Shown: piece by piece, positions 23,039 to 31,850 of the stretch
How the letters are laid out: each line of letters starts with the position of its first letter
How positions within the stretch are numbered: position 1 is the stretch's first letter
Origin: Flavobacteriaceae bacterium
Lineage (GTDB): Bacteria; Bacteroidota; Bacteroidia; Flavobacteriales; Flavobacteriaceae
Assembly: GCA_018699935.1 (NCBI GenBank)
Contig: JABISF010000055.1
Coordinates: forward strand, 1 to 41,252
DNA: 41,252 bases
Reading direction: 5' to 3'
The notes under the pieces: model-generated
Told to the model about the DNA's origin: nothing
Seen by the model: the letters and a program-made list of their open reading frames with translations, nothing else
The model's database searches: none
Position numbers and translations under genes: made by a program

Positions 23039-23833
23039 TTATTGTTTGGAGATTTCATTGATCTTATTGAAAGATGCCATTAAACCTCGTATCAGCGAGG
23101 AACTCAATCCTTGATGTTCCATTTCATTCAAACCTGTAATGGTACAACCTCTGGGCGTGGTCACTTTGTCGATTTCAGTTTCTGGATGGGTGTCGGATTC
23201 AATCAACAAACTGGCGGCTCCCATGGCGGTTTGCATGGACATTTTTAATGCAATTTCTGCATCAAAGCCCATCTGTACGCCACCTTGGGTGGTTGCCCGA
23301 ATCAGACGCATCCAAAAGGCGATGCCACTGGCACACAGTACCGTAGCGGCTTGCATGTGCATTTCTTCAATTTGGATGGTCGCACCCAAACCGTTAAAAA
23401 TTGCTTCTGCAATGGGCAGACGTTTGCTGCCTGTAGTATTGGAACACAAACAGGTCATCGATTTCCGTACCGAAATGGCCGTATTGGGCATGGCTCGGAT
23501 AATGGGATATTCGGAACCTACCGTAGCTTCCATCCGTTCGATGCTGTAACCTGTAATGGTAGAAATAAGCACATGCTTTTCGGTGAGGTGGGCTTGTATA
23601 CTTTCTAAAATTCGGTTGAATTGACTGGGTTGCACCGCAAAGATTAGAATGTCGGACTGTTGAATCGCTTTCACATTGTCGTTGGTGACCACCACATTGT
23701 CGTAGTCGTTCCATTTTTCTAGGGAACTTGTATTTCTTTTGGTGAGGTATAAGGAAGTATATGCGTTATTGATGACTAAACCTTTTGCAATACTTAATCC
23801 TAAATTTCCGGTTCCGATAATGGCAATTTTCAT
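23039..23833 (-). CDS. proC: Pyrroline-5-carboxylate reductase
   Basis: A 264-residue NAD(P)H-dependent enzyme making proline from pyrroline-5-carboxylate. The Rossmann motif IIGTGNLGLSIAKGL is at 4-18. The family segments VLISTITGYSIERM, IIRAMPNTAISVRKSMT and a C-terminal TPRGCTITGLNEMEHQGLSS close the active site and match the P5CR signature. Its place inside the arg operon between argC and argD is seen in other flavobacteria and links proline synthesis to arginine control. It could also salvage the glutamate-semialdehyde-related intermediates that arise there. It lies 12 nt after argC. Confidence 0.92.
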   Translation of the reverse strand: MKIAIIGTGNLGLSIAKGLVINNAYTSLYLTKRNTSSLEKWNDYDNVVVTNDNVKAIQQSDILIFAVQPSQFNRILESIQAHLTEKHVLISTITGYSIERMEATVGSEYPIIRAMPNTAISVRKSMTCLCSNTTGSKRLPIAEAIFNGLGATIQIEEMHMQAATVLCASGIAFWMRLIRATTQGGVQMGFDAEIALKMSMQTAMGAASLLIESDTHPETEIDKVTTPRGCTITGLNEMEHQGLSSSLIRGLMASFNKINEISKQ

Positions 23834-23845
23834 AATTCTGTATGT

Positions 23846-24817
23846 TTAAAAAATGGAGGCTTTTAGTTGTAGCCCTAAGTTTTCTTCCCAGCCCATGAGC
23901 AGATTCAAATTTTGTATCGCTTGTCCGGAAGCTCCTTTCACCAAATTGTCAATCACACTAGTAATCAACAAGACGTCCTCATGTTGGTGTAAATGTAAAT
24001 GACAAAAGTTTGTATTGACCACTTGTTTTAAGCTGATTTCCTGCTCCGAAACTTGAGTGAAAGGATGATTTTGATAATAGGTTTTATAAATAGTTTGGGC
24101 AGCTTCCAAGCTGCCTTTGTAGGGGGTGTACAAGGTGGCAAAAATCCCTCGCGTAAAATCTCCCCGCTGCGGCATAAAATAGAGGGGAACATCTTTTCCC
24201 ACTTGTTGGATGCTTTGGTGAATTTCACCCAAATGTTGATGGGTAAAGGGTTTGTACCAGGAAATATTGTTGTTTCTCCAACTGAAATGACTGGTGGCAC
24301 TCAACCCTACACCGGCTCCCGTACTCCCTGTAATGGCATTGATATGCACGGCGTCTGTAAAACCAATTTTTTCTGCAAAGGGCAACAGGGCCAATTGAAG
24401 CGCCGTGGCAAAACACCCCGGATTGGCAATGGCGTTGGCTTTTTCTATCGCTGTGCGGTTCAATTCAGGTAAACCATACACATAGGTTCGATCTTTAAAA
24501 ACAGCATCTTTTTTTAATCGGAAGTCATTGCTCAAATCGATGATGACCGTTTTTTCGGAAAAAGCATTTTGCTCCAAAAAGGCGGCGGATTTTCCATGTC
24601 CTAAACACAAAAAAACGACATCAACTTCCGGATCGACTCGGTCTGTCAAAACAATGTCAACGCTTCCCAGCAAATCGGGATGAACGCTGCTAATGTTTTT
24701 TCCTGCTCGGGTGCTACTGTAAACAAATTCCAGTTCCAAAGCCGGGTGCTGGGCTACGATTCGAATTAATTCCCCACCGGTATAGCCGGAACCTCCAATA
24801 ATACCTACTGTTTTCAT
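23846..24817 (-). CDS. argC: N-acyl-gamma-glutamyl-phosphate reductase
   Basis: A 323-residue NADPH-dependent reductase of the third arginine step. GIIGGSGYTGGELIRI is the nucleotide motif at residues 4-19. The catalytic cysteine is in IANPGCFATALQLAL, preceded by YGLPELNR. NAITGSTGAGVGLSATSHF and QHLGEIHQ follow, as in ArgC. I chose the ATG at 24817, which starts MKTVGIIGG 1 nt after the argG stop. A longer frame from 24859 would overlap argG by 41 bp and add 14 residues without family match. Confidence 0.95.
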   Translation of the reverse strand: MKTVGIIGGSGYTGGELIRIVAQHPALELEFVYSSTRAGKNISSVHPDLLGSVDIVLTDRVDPEVDVVFLCLGHGKSAAFLEQNAFSEKTVIIDLSNDFRLKKDAVFKDRTYVYGLPELNRTAIEKANAIANPGCFATALQLALLPFAEKIGFTDAVHINAITGSTGAGVGLSATSHFSWRNNNISWYKPFTHQHLGEIHQSIQQVGKDVPLYFMPQRGDFTRGIFATLYTPYKGSLEAAQTIYKTYYQNHPFTQVSEQEISLKQVVNTNFCHLHLHQHEDVLLITSVIDNLVKGASGQAIQNLNLLMGWEENLGLQLKASIF

Positions 24818-24818
24818 C

Positions 24819-26009
24819 TTATGATTTTTTTTCGATATGTTGATAGATCTTAGCCGCATTGGAAGCGATTTTGATAAATCCTTTGGCTTCTGCGGCGGTC
24901 CAGCCCTTGTTCATTTCGCCATAACTTCCAAAATCCACTTGCATTAAATCGTTGGGGGAAGTGATGCCCAATAATTCAAAACGGTAGGGGTGGAGTCGAA
25001 CGTCCACAGTTCCCGAAACCCGTTTTTGGCTGCTTTGCATAAAAGCTTCCAAATCCCGCATGACGGGATCCAAATAATGTCCCTCGTGCAATTGCATCCC
25101 ATAGAAATTGGCCAATTGTTCCTTTTGGAATTGTTGCCATTTGCTCAAGGTGTGTTTTTCCAACAAATGGTGCGCTTTGATAATGATTAAAGGAGCTGCG
25201 GCTTCAAAACCTACCCGCCCTTTGATTCCAATGATGGTGTCACCCACATGGATGTCTCTGCCAATGGCATAGGTTTTTGCAAGCTCATGCAATTGTTGAA
25301 TCAACGCAATGGAAGTGTCTTTTTGTCCATTGAATGCGGTGAGTTCTCCTTCCGTAAATTCCAATTGGACGGTCGTGGTTTCTTTTTGCGTCAGTGGACT
25401 GGGATAGGCGTCTTCAGGCAGCGGAAGTTTAGAGGTAAGGGTTTCACTCCCACCTACACTGGTGCCCCACAGTCCTTGATTGATCGAATATTTTGCCTTT
25501 TCCCAAGGGATATCAACACCTTCTGCTTTGAGATAGGCAATTTCATCTTCTCGAGACAATTGTTCATCTCGGATCAGCGTAATGATATTTATTTCGGGAG
25601 CCAAAATTTGAAAAGTCATATCAAAACGCACTTGATCATTGCCGGCACCAGTGCTTCCATGGGCAATATAGGCAGCATCAATCTTTTTAGCATAGTGGGC
25701 AATTTCCATGGCTTGAACGATCCTTTCGGCACTCACCGAAAGGGGATAAGTGTTGTTTTTCAATACATTACCAAAAATCAGATATTTCACAATCCGCTCG
25801 TAAAAAGAGGGGAGTGCATTGATGTTTTCATAGGTAAAGGCACCCATTTCGTAGGCCTTTTTTTCTATTTTTTGGATTTCTTCTTTGCTAAAACCTCCGG
25901 TATTTACACTCACAGCGTGTACTTCGTAACCTTCTTTGGAAAGTCTTTTAAGGGAATACGACGTATCTAATCCACCGCTGTAGGCCAGTACGAGTTTGGT
26001 TTTTTTCAT
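24819..26009 (-). CDS. argG: Argininosuccinate synthase
   Basis: A 396-residue ATP-dependent ligase joining citrulline and aspartate. The PP-loop LAYSGGLDTSYSL is at 8-20. AHGSTGAGNDQVRFDMTF carries the aspartate- and citrulline-contact residues, and SVSAERIVQAMEIA and WGTSVGGSETLTS follow. It is the second gene of the operon, 75 nt after the GNAT gene. The sequence belongs to the Bacteroidota ArgG branch. Confidence 0.96.
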   Translation of the reverse strand: MKKTKLVLAYSGGLDTSYSLKRLSKEGYEVHAVSVNTGGFSKEEIQKIEKKAYEMGAFTYENINALPSFYERIVKYLIFGNVLKNNTYPLSVSAERIVQAMEIAHYAKKIDAAYIAHGSTGAGNDQVRFDMTFQILAPEINIITLIRDEQLSREDEIAYLKAEGVDIPWEKAKYSINQGLWGTSVGGSETLTSKLPLPEDAYPSPLTQKETTTVQLEFTEGELTAFNGQKDTSIALIQQLHELAKTYAIGRDIHVGDTIIGIKGRVGFEAAAPLIIIKAHHLLEKHTLSKWQQFQKEQLANFYGMQLHEGHYLDPVMRDLEAFMQSSQKRVSGTVDVRLHPYRFELLGITSPNDLMQVDFGSYGEMNKGWTAAEAKGFIKIASNAAKIYQHIEKKS

Positions 26010-26084
26010 CTTTTTATTTTAATATTTTTTTAAAAGTCACATTTATTTATAACCCTAAAGCTTCGCAACCCATTGAAAATTATA

Positions 26085-26696
26085 TTACGCTTTTTTGTTT
26101 TTAAGCAAAATAGCCTCTTTCAGCTTTTTGATTTTTTCGGCTACCGTTAAATTTAATTTTTTGGGTTTATTTTTTTTATTAGGATCGTATAGCATCCCGG
26201 TACACAAACACATTTGCCGTTCGGTGCGGGTTAATACATCGTAATTTTTGCAGGTCTGACAGCCTTTCCAAAAATCAGGATCATCGGTCAACTCCGAAAA
26301 ATGAACGGGTTTATAACCCAATTCATAATTGATTTTCATCACTGCCATCCCGGTGGTAATACCAAAAACTTTGGCTTCGGGATATTTTTTGAGGGATAAA
26401 TTAAAAACTTCACCCTTGATTTTTTTAGCCAATCCTTTGCCACGGTATTCTGGTGCTACGATCAGGCCCGAGTGGGCGACAAATTTTCCGTGCCCCCAAA
26501 CTTCGATATAACAAAATCCTGCAAACGTGTCACCTTCCAAGGCAATTACTGCATTGCCATTTTCAATTTTGGTAGCAATGTATTCCGGGGTTCGCCGTGC
26601 GATTCCGGTGCCGCGAACCTTAGCAGAATTGTCTATACAAACGCTTATGGTTTGGGCATATTTAATATGTTTTGCTTGCGCAAGTTCTATTTTCAT
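26085..26696 (-). CDS. GNAT acetyltransferase leading the arginine operon (candidate N-acylglutamate synthase)
   Basis: A 203-residue protein of the GNAT fold. The acyl-CoA pyrophosphate loop is in LIVAPEYRGKGLAKKIKGEV (about 78-97), preceded by the VWGHGKFVAHSG strand. Most GNATs end soon after; this one has an extra C-terminal domain containing CQTC and, 16 residues on, CLC, four cysteines that could bind zinc, and then a basic tail. No argA or argJ is in the operon, so the first step lacks an enzyme. Being first in the operon, this protein is a good candidate for N-acetyl- or N-succinylglutamate synthase. The start at 26696 (MKIELAQAKHIKYA) is chosen over an upstream ATG at 26756 that adds a non-conserved stretch. 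The role is inferred from context. Confidence 0.75.
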   Translation of the reverse strand: MKIELAQAKHIKYAQTISVCIDNSAKVRGTGIARRTPEYIATKIENGNAVIALEGDTFAGFCYIEVWGHGKFVAHSGLIVAPEYRGKGLAKKIKGEVFNLSLKKYPEAKVFGITTGMAVMKINYELGYKPVHFSELTDDPDFWKGCQTCKNYDVLTRTERQMCLCTGMLYDPNKKNKPKKLNLTVAEKIKKLKEAILLKNKKA

Positions 26697-26865
26697 GGAT
26701 GATAAAAAAAGGTAATTGGAATTGTGTTTGTTCGTCGAGGGAGAAGGGCTCACCATACTCCATAAAATAATTACACCCCAAAGGGGCGACGACGCGGGCT
26801 GCGGATTGGCTGTGCAGCAGCATTTGCAACGTTTGTATGTAAACTATTTTCGAACATATGAAACA

Positions 26866-26895
26866 CAAAAGTCTATCATTTTTTTTTAAGTGCAA
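26866..26895 (-). promoter_or_regulatory. Promoter of the arginine operon
   Basis: On the minus strand TTG (26893-26895) is followed after exactly 19 nt by GACTTTTG (26866-26873), one mismatch from TAnnTTTG. This is the Bacteroidota primary-sigma layout. It would give a leader of roughly 160 nt before the GNAT start codon. Confidence 0.6.
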
Positions 26896-26951
26896 AATAT
26901 TTTTTCACTTTTACGCAATTTTTTTAAGCTTTTTTTTGTGTTTCTTTCTTA

Positions 26952-26959
26952 TACCTTTG
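26952..26959 (+). promoter_or_regulatory. -7 element for tilS, suggesting leaderless mRNA
   Basis: TACCTTTG is a perfect TAnnTTTG match. It ends 4 nt before the GTG start at 26964, so transcription would begin at or next to the start codon. Confidence 0.5.
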
Positions 26960-26963
26960 TTTT

Positions 26964-28268
26964 GTGAAAGCTGAATTTTTAGCGTTTATCCAAAAGGAAT
27001 ATCCCAATTTGAAATCGGAGAAATTGTTGCTGGCGCACAGTGGCGGTATCGATTCCATGGTTTTGGGACAGTTGTTGTTGGAGGCAAAAATTGATTTTGC
27101 CGTAGCGCATTGCAATTTTCAACTCCGTGGTTCGGCAAGCGATAAGGACGCCGTTTTTGTCAAAAAATGGTGTCAATCCCACAGCATCACTTTTTTCAGT
27201 GTTCGATTGGCAACCCAACAATACGGGCTAGCGCACAAAAAAAACACCCAATTGGCCGCCCGAGAATTGCGCTATAACTGGTTTTTTTCTTTGTTGGAAA
27301 ATTACGGCTTTGACCGCTTGCTTACGGCGCATCATTTGAATGATCAGTGGGAAACTTTTCTGATCAACACCGTTAGAGGCACCGGTCTTTTTGGATTGAG
27401 TGGAATAGGGGAAACGAAACAAATACTGCGTCCTTTGTTGCCATTTTCTAGGGCAGCCATACAATCGTATGCAGAGGCGAATGCGTTACTCTGGAGAGAA
27501 GATGCTTCCAATCAAAGCGATACCTATGTTCGCAATGCCCTTCGTCATCATGTCATCCCGGCTTTGGAACAAATCGTTCCCAATAGTTTACAGAATTTTC
27601 AGACTACCCTAAAGCATCTGCAAGATGCAGAGGAATTTGTTCGGTATGCTTTGGATGAAAAGCGAAATGAGGTGTTTGAAGAAAAATTAGATCAAATCCA
27701 TATTTCCCTTCAAAAACTGAGCAATATTGCTCCGTTATCGTTTTGTCTCCATCATTGGTTTACTCCCTATGGATTTTCCGCTGTGGAAGTTCATAAATTG
27801 ATGCAGGCTCAGCCCGGTAAAGCGTTGTTGTCCTCTTCCCATCGATTGATTCGAGATCGCGAGCAACTTTTGTTGGTGAAGATCGCAATTCGGGAAGAAG
27901 AGTCATATTCTTTTACGCTTACAACACCTTCCACGGAATTACCCGTAAATTGGGAGTGGAAGCTGCTTTCAGGTGAGGATTTTCGTTTATGGGAAACCAC
28001 TGAGGCAGCCTTGAATGCAGCCCTGTTAAAGTTTCCTTTAACCGTGCGTAAATACCAAAAAGGAGACTATTTTTACCCCACAGGAATGCGTGGAAAAAAA
28101 TTGCTCAGTAAGTTTTTTAAAGACGAAAAATATACTTCCTTGGAAAAAGAACAACAATGGTTGTTGTGCTCGGAAGATCAAGTGGTTTGGGTGGTTGGCA
28201 AACGCTGCGACCGAAGATTTTCCGCCCAAGCGGATACGATAAACCTCCTATTAATAAAACAACTATGA
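26964..28268 (+). CDS. tilS: tRNA(Ile)-lysidine synthase
   Basis: A 434-residue N-type ATP pyrophosphatase that adds lysine to C34 of tRNA-Ile(CAU), changing it to read AUA. The PP-loop LLLAHSGGIDSMVLG is at 21-35, AHCNFQLRG at about 51-59 and TAHHLNDQWETFL at about 113-125, typical TilS motifs. The C-terminal substrate-binding domain includes VRKYQKGDYFYPTGMRGKKLLSKFF. The GTG at 26964 gives the usual 20 residues before the PP-loop. The stop overlaps the dsbD start by 4 bp (ATGA), so the two are co-translated. Confidence 0.94.
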   Translation: MKAEFLAFIQKEYPNLKSEKLLLAHSGGIDSMVLGQLLLEAKIDFAVAHCNFQLRGSASDKDAVFVKKWCQSHSITFFSVRLATQQYGLAHKKNTQLAARELRYNWFFSLLENYGFDRLLTAHHLNDQWETFLINTVRGTGLFGLSGIGETKQILRPLLPFSRAAIQSYAEANALLWREDASNQSDTYVRNALRHHVIPALEQIVPNSLQNFQTTLKHLQDAEEFVRYALDEKRNEVFEEKLDQIHISLQKLSNIAPLSFCLHHWFTPYGFSAVEVHKLMQAQPGKALLSSSHRLIRDREQLLLVKIAIREEESYSFTLTTPSTELPVNWEWKLLSGEDFRLWETTEAALNAALLKFPLTVRKYQKGDYFYPTGMRGKKLLSKFFKDEKYTSLEKEQQWLLCSEDQVVWVVGKRCDRRFSAQADTINLLLIKQL

Positions 28269-30232
28269 AAGTAAGATACCTTTTATTTTTTATCTGGACC
28301 CACTTAATGGCTGCGCAAAGTGTGGAACCTGTGGTTTGGAATACTTCAGTTGAAAAAGGAGAGGAAAATCGCTTTACGCTTGTTTTTGAAGCTACTATTG
28401 CACCGCATTGGCATTTGTATTCCCAGTTTTTGGAAGAGGGGGGCGCCTTACCTACCGAATTTATCTTCGATGAAATGGGTTACAAACGTCTCGGAGGGGT
28501 TAACGAAAGTGAAACGATTACAGCCTTTGATCAGGTTTTTCAAATGGACCTATCTTTTTTTGACCTGCAAGCAAAATTTCAGCAGGAAATTGAAGTGACC
28601 GATGGCAATTTGACCCAGCTTGCTGTGGAGGTTAATTATCAAGCTTGTGATGATGAGCTATGCATTTTTCGATCAGAAACCTTTGTTTTTTCTCTCGATG
28701 GAAAAGAAGCCGTCAGTTCGTTGACCACTGATGAACGAAGCGAAACACTTGCTGCTGCCATGCAACTACCGTTGACACAAACCGAATTTTTGGACAGTGT
28801 CCTCACGGAAGAAGCCTCAAATTCGCATTGGAACATTTTCTTTTTAGGATTTATCGGAGGGCTGCTCGCCCTTTTGACCCCTTGTGTTTTTCCGATGATT
28901 CCTTTGACGGTCTCCTTCTTCCTTAAACAAGCCACTTCCCGTTCCAAAGGGGTTAGCAATGCCTTGCTTTATACTTTTTTCATCATTTTTATTTATGGTT
29001 TGTTGAGTTTGCCCTTTCATTTTATAGACTCTTTAAACCCTGAAATTTTAAACACCATTGCCACCAATGTGACACTAAATCTGATCTTTTTTGGGGTCTT
29101 TGTGTTTTTTGCTTTTTCATTTTTCGGTTTTTATGAATTAACCCTTCCGGCACAATGGGGGAGTCGTTCGGATCAAGCTACAGGCTTCAGGGGCGGAATA
29201 GGCATCTTTTTTATGGCACTCACTTTGGCCATCGTGTCTTTTTCATGCACCGGACCCATATTGGGTTCGCTCTTGGCGGGATCGCTCACGGCCGATGGAG
29301 GAGCAGTCCAACTGACGGCAGGAATGTTGGGCTTTGGTATTGCCCTTGGATTGCCTTTTGGATTATTTGCCTTATTTCCAAACAGCCTAAAAGCCTTGCC
29401 CAAATCGGGGGGATGGATGACAACAGTAAAAGTGGTTTTAGGATTTCTGGAGTTGGCACTTGCACTAAAATTCCTTTCCAATGCAGATTTAGTTGCGCAT
29501 TGGAATTTGTTAAAGCGGGAAGTATTTATCGGAATTTGGGCACTGATTGCACTGCTTCTAAGCCTCTATTTATTTGGGCTATATCGTTTTAAACACGAAG
29601 CAAAGCAACCCTTGGGAAAACCGCGATTGGCATTTGCCGCATTAACACTTTTATTTACTGCTTTTTTGGTGGTGGGACTTTTTTCAAAAGAGAATACCTT
29701 AAAATTGTTGAGTGGATTTCCACCTCCAGAATTTTATAGTATTCAGCCCGGTGTTTCCGATTGTCCGTTGGGATTGAATTGTTTTAAGGATTATGAAACA
29801 GGGCGGGAGGCAGCACTACAGGCATACAAGCCCATGCTGCTGGACTTTACCGGTTGGGCCTGTGTCAATTGTAGAAAAATGGAAGAAAATGTGTGGGCCG
29901 ATCCGGAGGTATTTGCCCTGTTGAAAGAGCATTACATCATTATTTCGTTGTATGTAGACGACCGAAAAAAACTCTCAGAAACCGAAACGTTCAACTATCA
30001 ATATCCCGATGGTAGAATCAAAGAAATCAATACCGTGGGAAAAAAATGGGCTACGTTTCAAGCCATCAATTTCAACACCGCTTCGCAACCTTATTATATA
30101 CAAATGCACCCCAATGGGAGCTTGCTCAACGGATCACTCCAGTATTCCAATGTTCCCACTTTTAAAAAATGGCTTCAAGAAGGACTGGAACGTTTTTCGA
30201 AGGCACCCAAGGCACAGTATTTCAATTTTTAG
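28265..30232 (+). CDS. dsbD: Thiol:disulfide interchange protein DsbD
   Basis: A 655-residue three-part membrane protein that passes electrons from cytoplasmic thioredoxin to periplasmic or outer-membrane thiol proteins. It has a signal peptide (MKVRYLLFFIWTHLMAAQS), an N-terminal immunoglobulin-like domain with a CDDELC pair, a central CcdA-like membrane domain of about eight helices with one Cys in LLTPCVFPMIP and one in FSCTGPILGS, and a C-terminal thioredoxin domain with WACVNC (Cys533 and Cys536). All six working cysteines are present. The ATG at 28265 is inside the tilS stop (4-bp overlap). Its tail overlaps the convergent PPK2 gene by 11 bp. Confidence 0.93.
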   Translation: MKVRYLLFFIWTHLMAAQSVEPVVWNTSVEKGEENRFTLVFEATIAPHWHLYSQFLEEGGALPTEFIFDEMGYKRLGGVNESETITAFDQVFQMDLSFFDLQAKFQQEIEVTDGNLTQLAVEVNYQACDDELCIFRSETFVFSLDGKEAVSSLTTDERSETLAAAMQLPLTQTEFLDSVLTEEASNSHWNIFFLGFIGGLLALLTPCVFPMIPLTVSFFLKQATSRSKGVSNALLYTFFIIFIYGLLSLPFHFIDSLNPEILNTIATNVTLNLIFFGVFVFFAFSFFGFYELTLPAQWGSRSDQATGFRGGIGIFFMALTLAIVSFSCTGPILGSLLAGSLTADGGAVQLTAGMLGFGIALGLPFGLFALFPNSLKALPKSGGWMTTVKVVLGFLELALALKFLSNADLVAHWNLLKREVFIGIWALIALLLSLYLFGLYRFKHEAKQPLGKPRLAFAALTLLFTAFLVVGLFSKENTLKLLSGFPPPEFYSIQPGVSDCPLGLNCFKDYETGREAALQAYKPMLLDFTGWACVNCRKMEENVWADPEVFALLKEHYIIISLYVDDRKKLSETETFNYQYPDGRIKEINTVGKKWATFQAINFNTASQPYYIQMHPNGSLLNGSLQYSNVPTFKKWLQEGLERFSKAPKAQYFNF

Positions 30233-30998
30233 ATTCGTAAGGAATTGTATTTAATATCAGTTCAAGGGCCTCCAATCGTGCGTTCATTTTTGGATTGGCT
30301 TCAATGATATGCCAAGGGGCATGCGCCGAATGGGTTTTAGCAAACATCATTTTTTTATAATGTGTATAAGTATCCCATAGTTCTTGTGCTCTGAGGTCTA
30401 CGGGAGTTATTTTCCATTGTTTTAAAGGGTTTGTTTTGATTTCTTCAAAACGTTTGGCTTGTTCCTCTTTTGATATAGAAAAATAGATTTTGATTAAATA
30501 GGTGTCAGATTCAATCAACATTTTCTCAAATTCGTTGACCTGCCCCATAAAGGTTTCATATTGCTTTTGGGTGCAAAAACCATTCACTGGTTCCACCACT
30601 GCACGATTGTACCAACTGCGGTCGAAAAAAACAATTTCCCCGGGTTTAGGAAGGTGATTGATGTACCGCTGAAAAAACCACTGCTTCTTTTCGTCTGCTG
30701 AAGGCACATCCAACGCAACTACTTGGAGGTGTCTGGGATTGAGATGTTGAATGGCGCGCCGGATGGCACCCCCTTTTCCTGCGGCATCTCTTCCTTCAAA
30801 TAGAACAACAACTTTTTTATCCTTTTCAATTACCCATTGCTGGAGCTTGATCATGTCTTTTTGAAGTCCGATGAGTTTGTTTTCATAGGCGATGCGTTCC
30901 AAAACTTTTTTGAGCTCTGTTTTACTGCGATTGAGTAAAATTTTAAGACCGAGTTTAGAATTGATTAAATCGAGTTCGTGTGGGGTTAACTTCTCCAT
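30222..30998 (-). CDS. Polyphosphate kinase 2 family protein, copy 1
   Basis: A 258-residue cytoplasmic enzyme that transfers phosphate between polyphosphate and nucleotides. Walker A FEGRDAAGKGGAIRR lies at 67-81, the Walker B and lid motif FFDRSWYNRAVVEPV follows, and EEQAKRFEEIKTNPLKQWK and YTHYKKMMFAKTHS complete the PPK2 signature. One-domain proteins of this length (class I) favour ADP or GDP. Substrate class cannot be settled by eye. It is 3 nt from the second PPK2 gene and related to it throughout, so the pair arose by tandem duplication and has since diverged. Confidence 0.9.
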   Translation of the reverse strand: MEKLTPHELDLINSKLGLKILLNRSKTELKKVLERIAYENKLIGLQKDMIKLQQWVIEKDKKVVVLFEGRDAAGKGGAIRRAIQHLNPRHLQVVALDVPSADEKKQWFFQRYINHLPKPGEIVFFDRSWYNRAVVEPVNGFCTQKQYETFMGQVNEFEKMLIESDTYLIKIYFSISKEEQAKRFEEIKTNPLKQWKITPVDLRAQELWDTYTHYKKMMFAKTHSAHAPWHIIEANPKMNARLEALELILNTIPYESKN

Positions 30999-31001
30999 GG
31001 T

Positions 31002-31850
31002 TTAGATGTCAATTTGTACGGTGTTTCGATGATAGCGTTGCACAATATCGGGATCGGGTGCGCATTCAATCCCACTAGCACCTTTTTTGGGATAGTCAAA
31101 TTGTGAGAGGAGATAACGCAAACTCTCCAAACGCGCCACTTTTTTATCATCTCCCTTGACAATAATCCAAGGACTAAAGCTGTTGTGCGTTTTTCTAAAC
31201 ATCAGTTCTTTGTAATGAGTATATTGATCCCACAGTTCTTGCCCTTTTAAATCCACTGGGCTAAACTTCCATTGTTTTAATTGATCGTTCAATCTGGAAT
31301 CAAATCGTTTTTTTTGTTCTTCTTTGGAAATGGAAAACCAAAATTTGATAACGATGACTCCATCTTCATAGAGCAGATGTTCAAACTCCGGAATTTGTAG
31401 CATAAAAGTGTCGTACTGCTCTTGGGTACAAAAACCCATCACGGGTTCTACCACCGCACGATTGTACCAACTGCGATCGAAAAAAACAAGCTCGCCGGGA
31501 TTGGGCAAAACTTTAATATACCTTCTAAAATACCATTGTCCTTTTTCCACTTGGGTAGGTTTGTTGAGTGCTACCACTCTAGAATTCCGCGGGTTTAAAT
31601 GTTCCTTAAAACGTTTGATGCTTCCTCCTTTTCCAGAGGCGTCTCTACCTTCAAAAATAACCGCCACCCGCAACCCCTTTTTACTAATCCACTGTTGCAA
31701 GTTGACCAATTCGCTCTGTAGTTTTTGGAGTTCGATCTCATATTGAAGATTTTTTAAGGCGTTACTAATGTCAATTTTATGTGCGTCGGCGATGGCAATC
31801 AGATCTTTGCGCGAATTCGCTGAGTTTAGTTGGTCTGCAGAAAAGGGCAT
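31002..31850 (-). CDS. Polyphosphate kinase 2 family protein, copy 2
   Basis: A 282-residue paralogue of the downstream PPK2. FEGRDASGKGGSIKRF replaces the DAAGKGG of copy 1, FFDRSWYNRAVVEPVMGFCT is the same, and KEEQKKRFDSRLNDQLKQWK and YTHYKELMFRKTHN follow. A C-terminal extension (GIECAPDPDIVQRYHRNTVQ) is absent from copy 1. I start at the ATG at 31850 (MPFSADQLNSANSRKDL). An ATG at 31883 is possible, and a longer frame to 31991 overlaps the GH130 gene and is unlikely. The pair may divide roles, for example polyphosphate-driven synthesis versus breakdown, or use different bases. Confidence 0.88.
   Translation of the reverse strand: MPFSADQLNSANSRKDLIAIADAHKIDISNALKNLQYEIELQKLQSELVNLQQWISKKGLRVAVIFEGRDASGKGGSIKRFKEHLNPRNSRVVALNKPTQVEKGQWYFRRYIKVLPNPGELVFFDRSWYNRAVVEPVMGFCTQEQYDTFMLQIPEFEHLLYEDGVIVIKFWFSISKEEQKKRFDSRLNDQLKQWKFSPVDLKGQELWDQYTHYKELMFRKTHNSFSPWIIVKGDDKKVARLESLRYLLSQFDYPKKGASGIECAPDPDIVQRYHRNTVQIDI

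Larger units (their letters stand above)
26697..26963. other. Divergent intergenic region, arg operon leader and tilS promoter
   Basis: This 267-bp region separates the arg operon from tilS. It holds the arg promoter (26866-26895), about 165 bp of transcribed leader that includes a GC-richer patch (about 26770-26825) containing CCCCAAAGGGG, and the tilS -7 element. The leader could fold and regulate, but I see no known riboswitch. Confidence 0.4.

Noticed and set aside
26697-26895. Minus-strand 77-codon frame upstream of the GNAT gene as an arginine leader peptide
   Set aside because: No run of arginine codons and no terminator/antiterminator pair; the frame overlaps the GNAT start in another phase.
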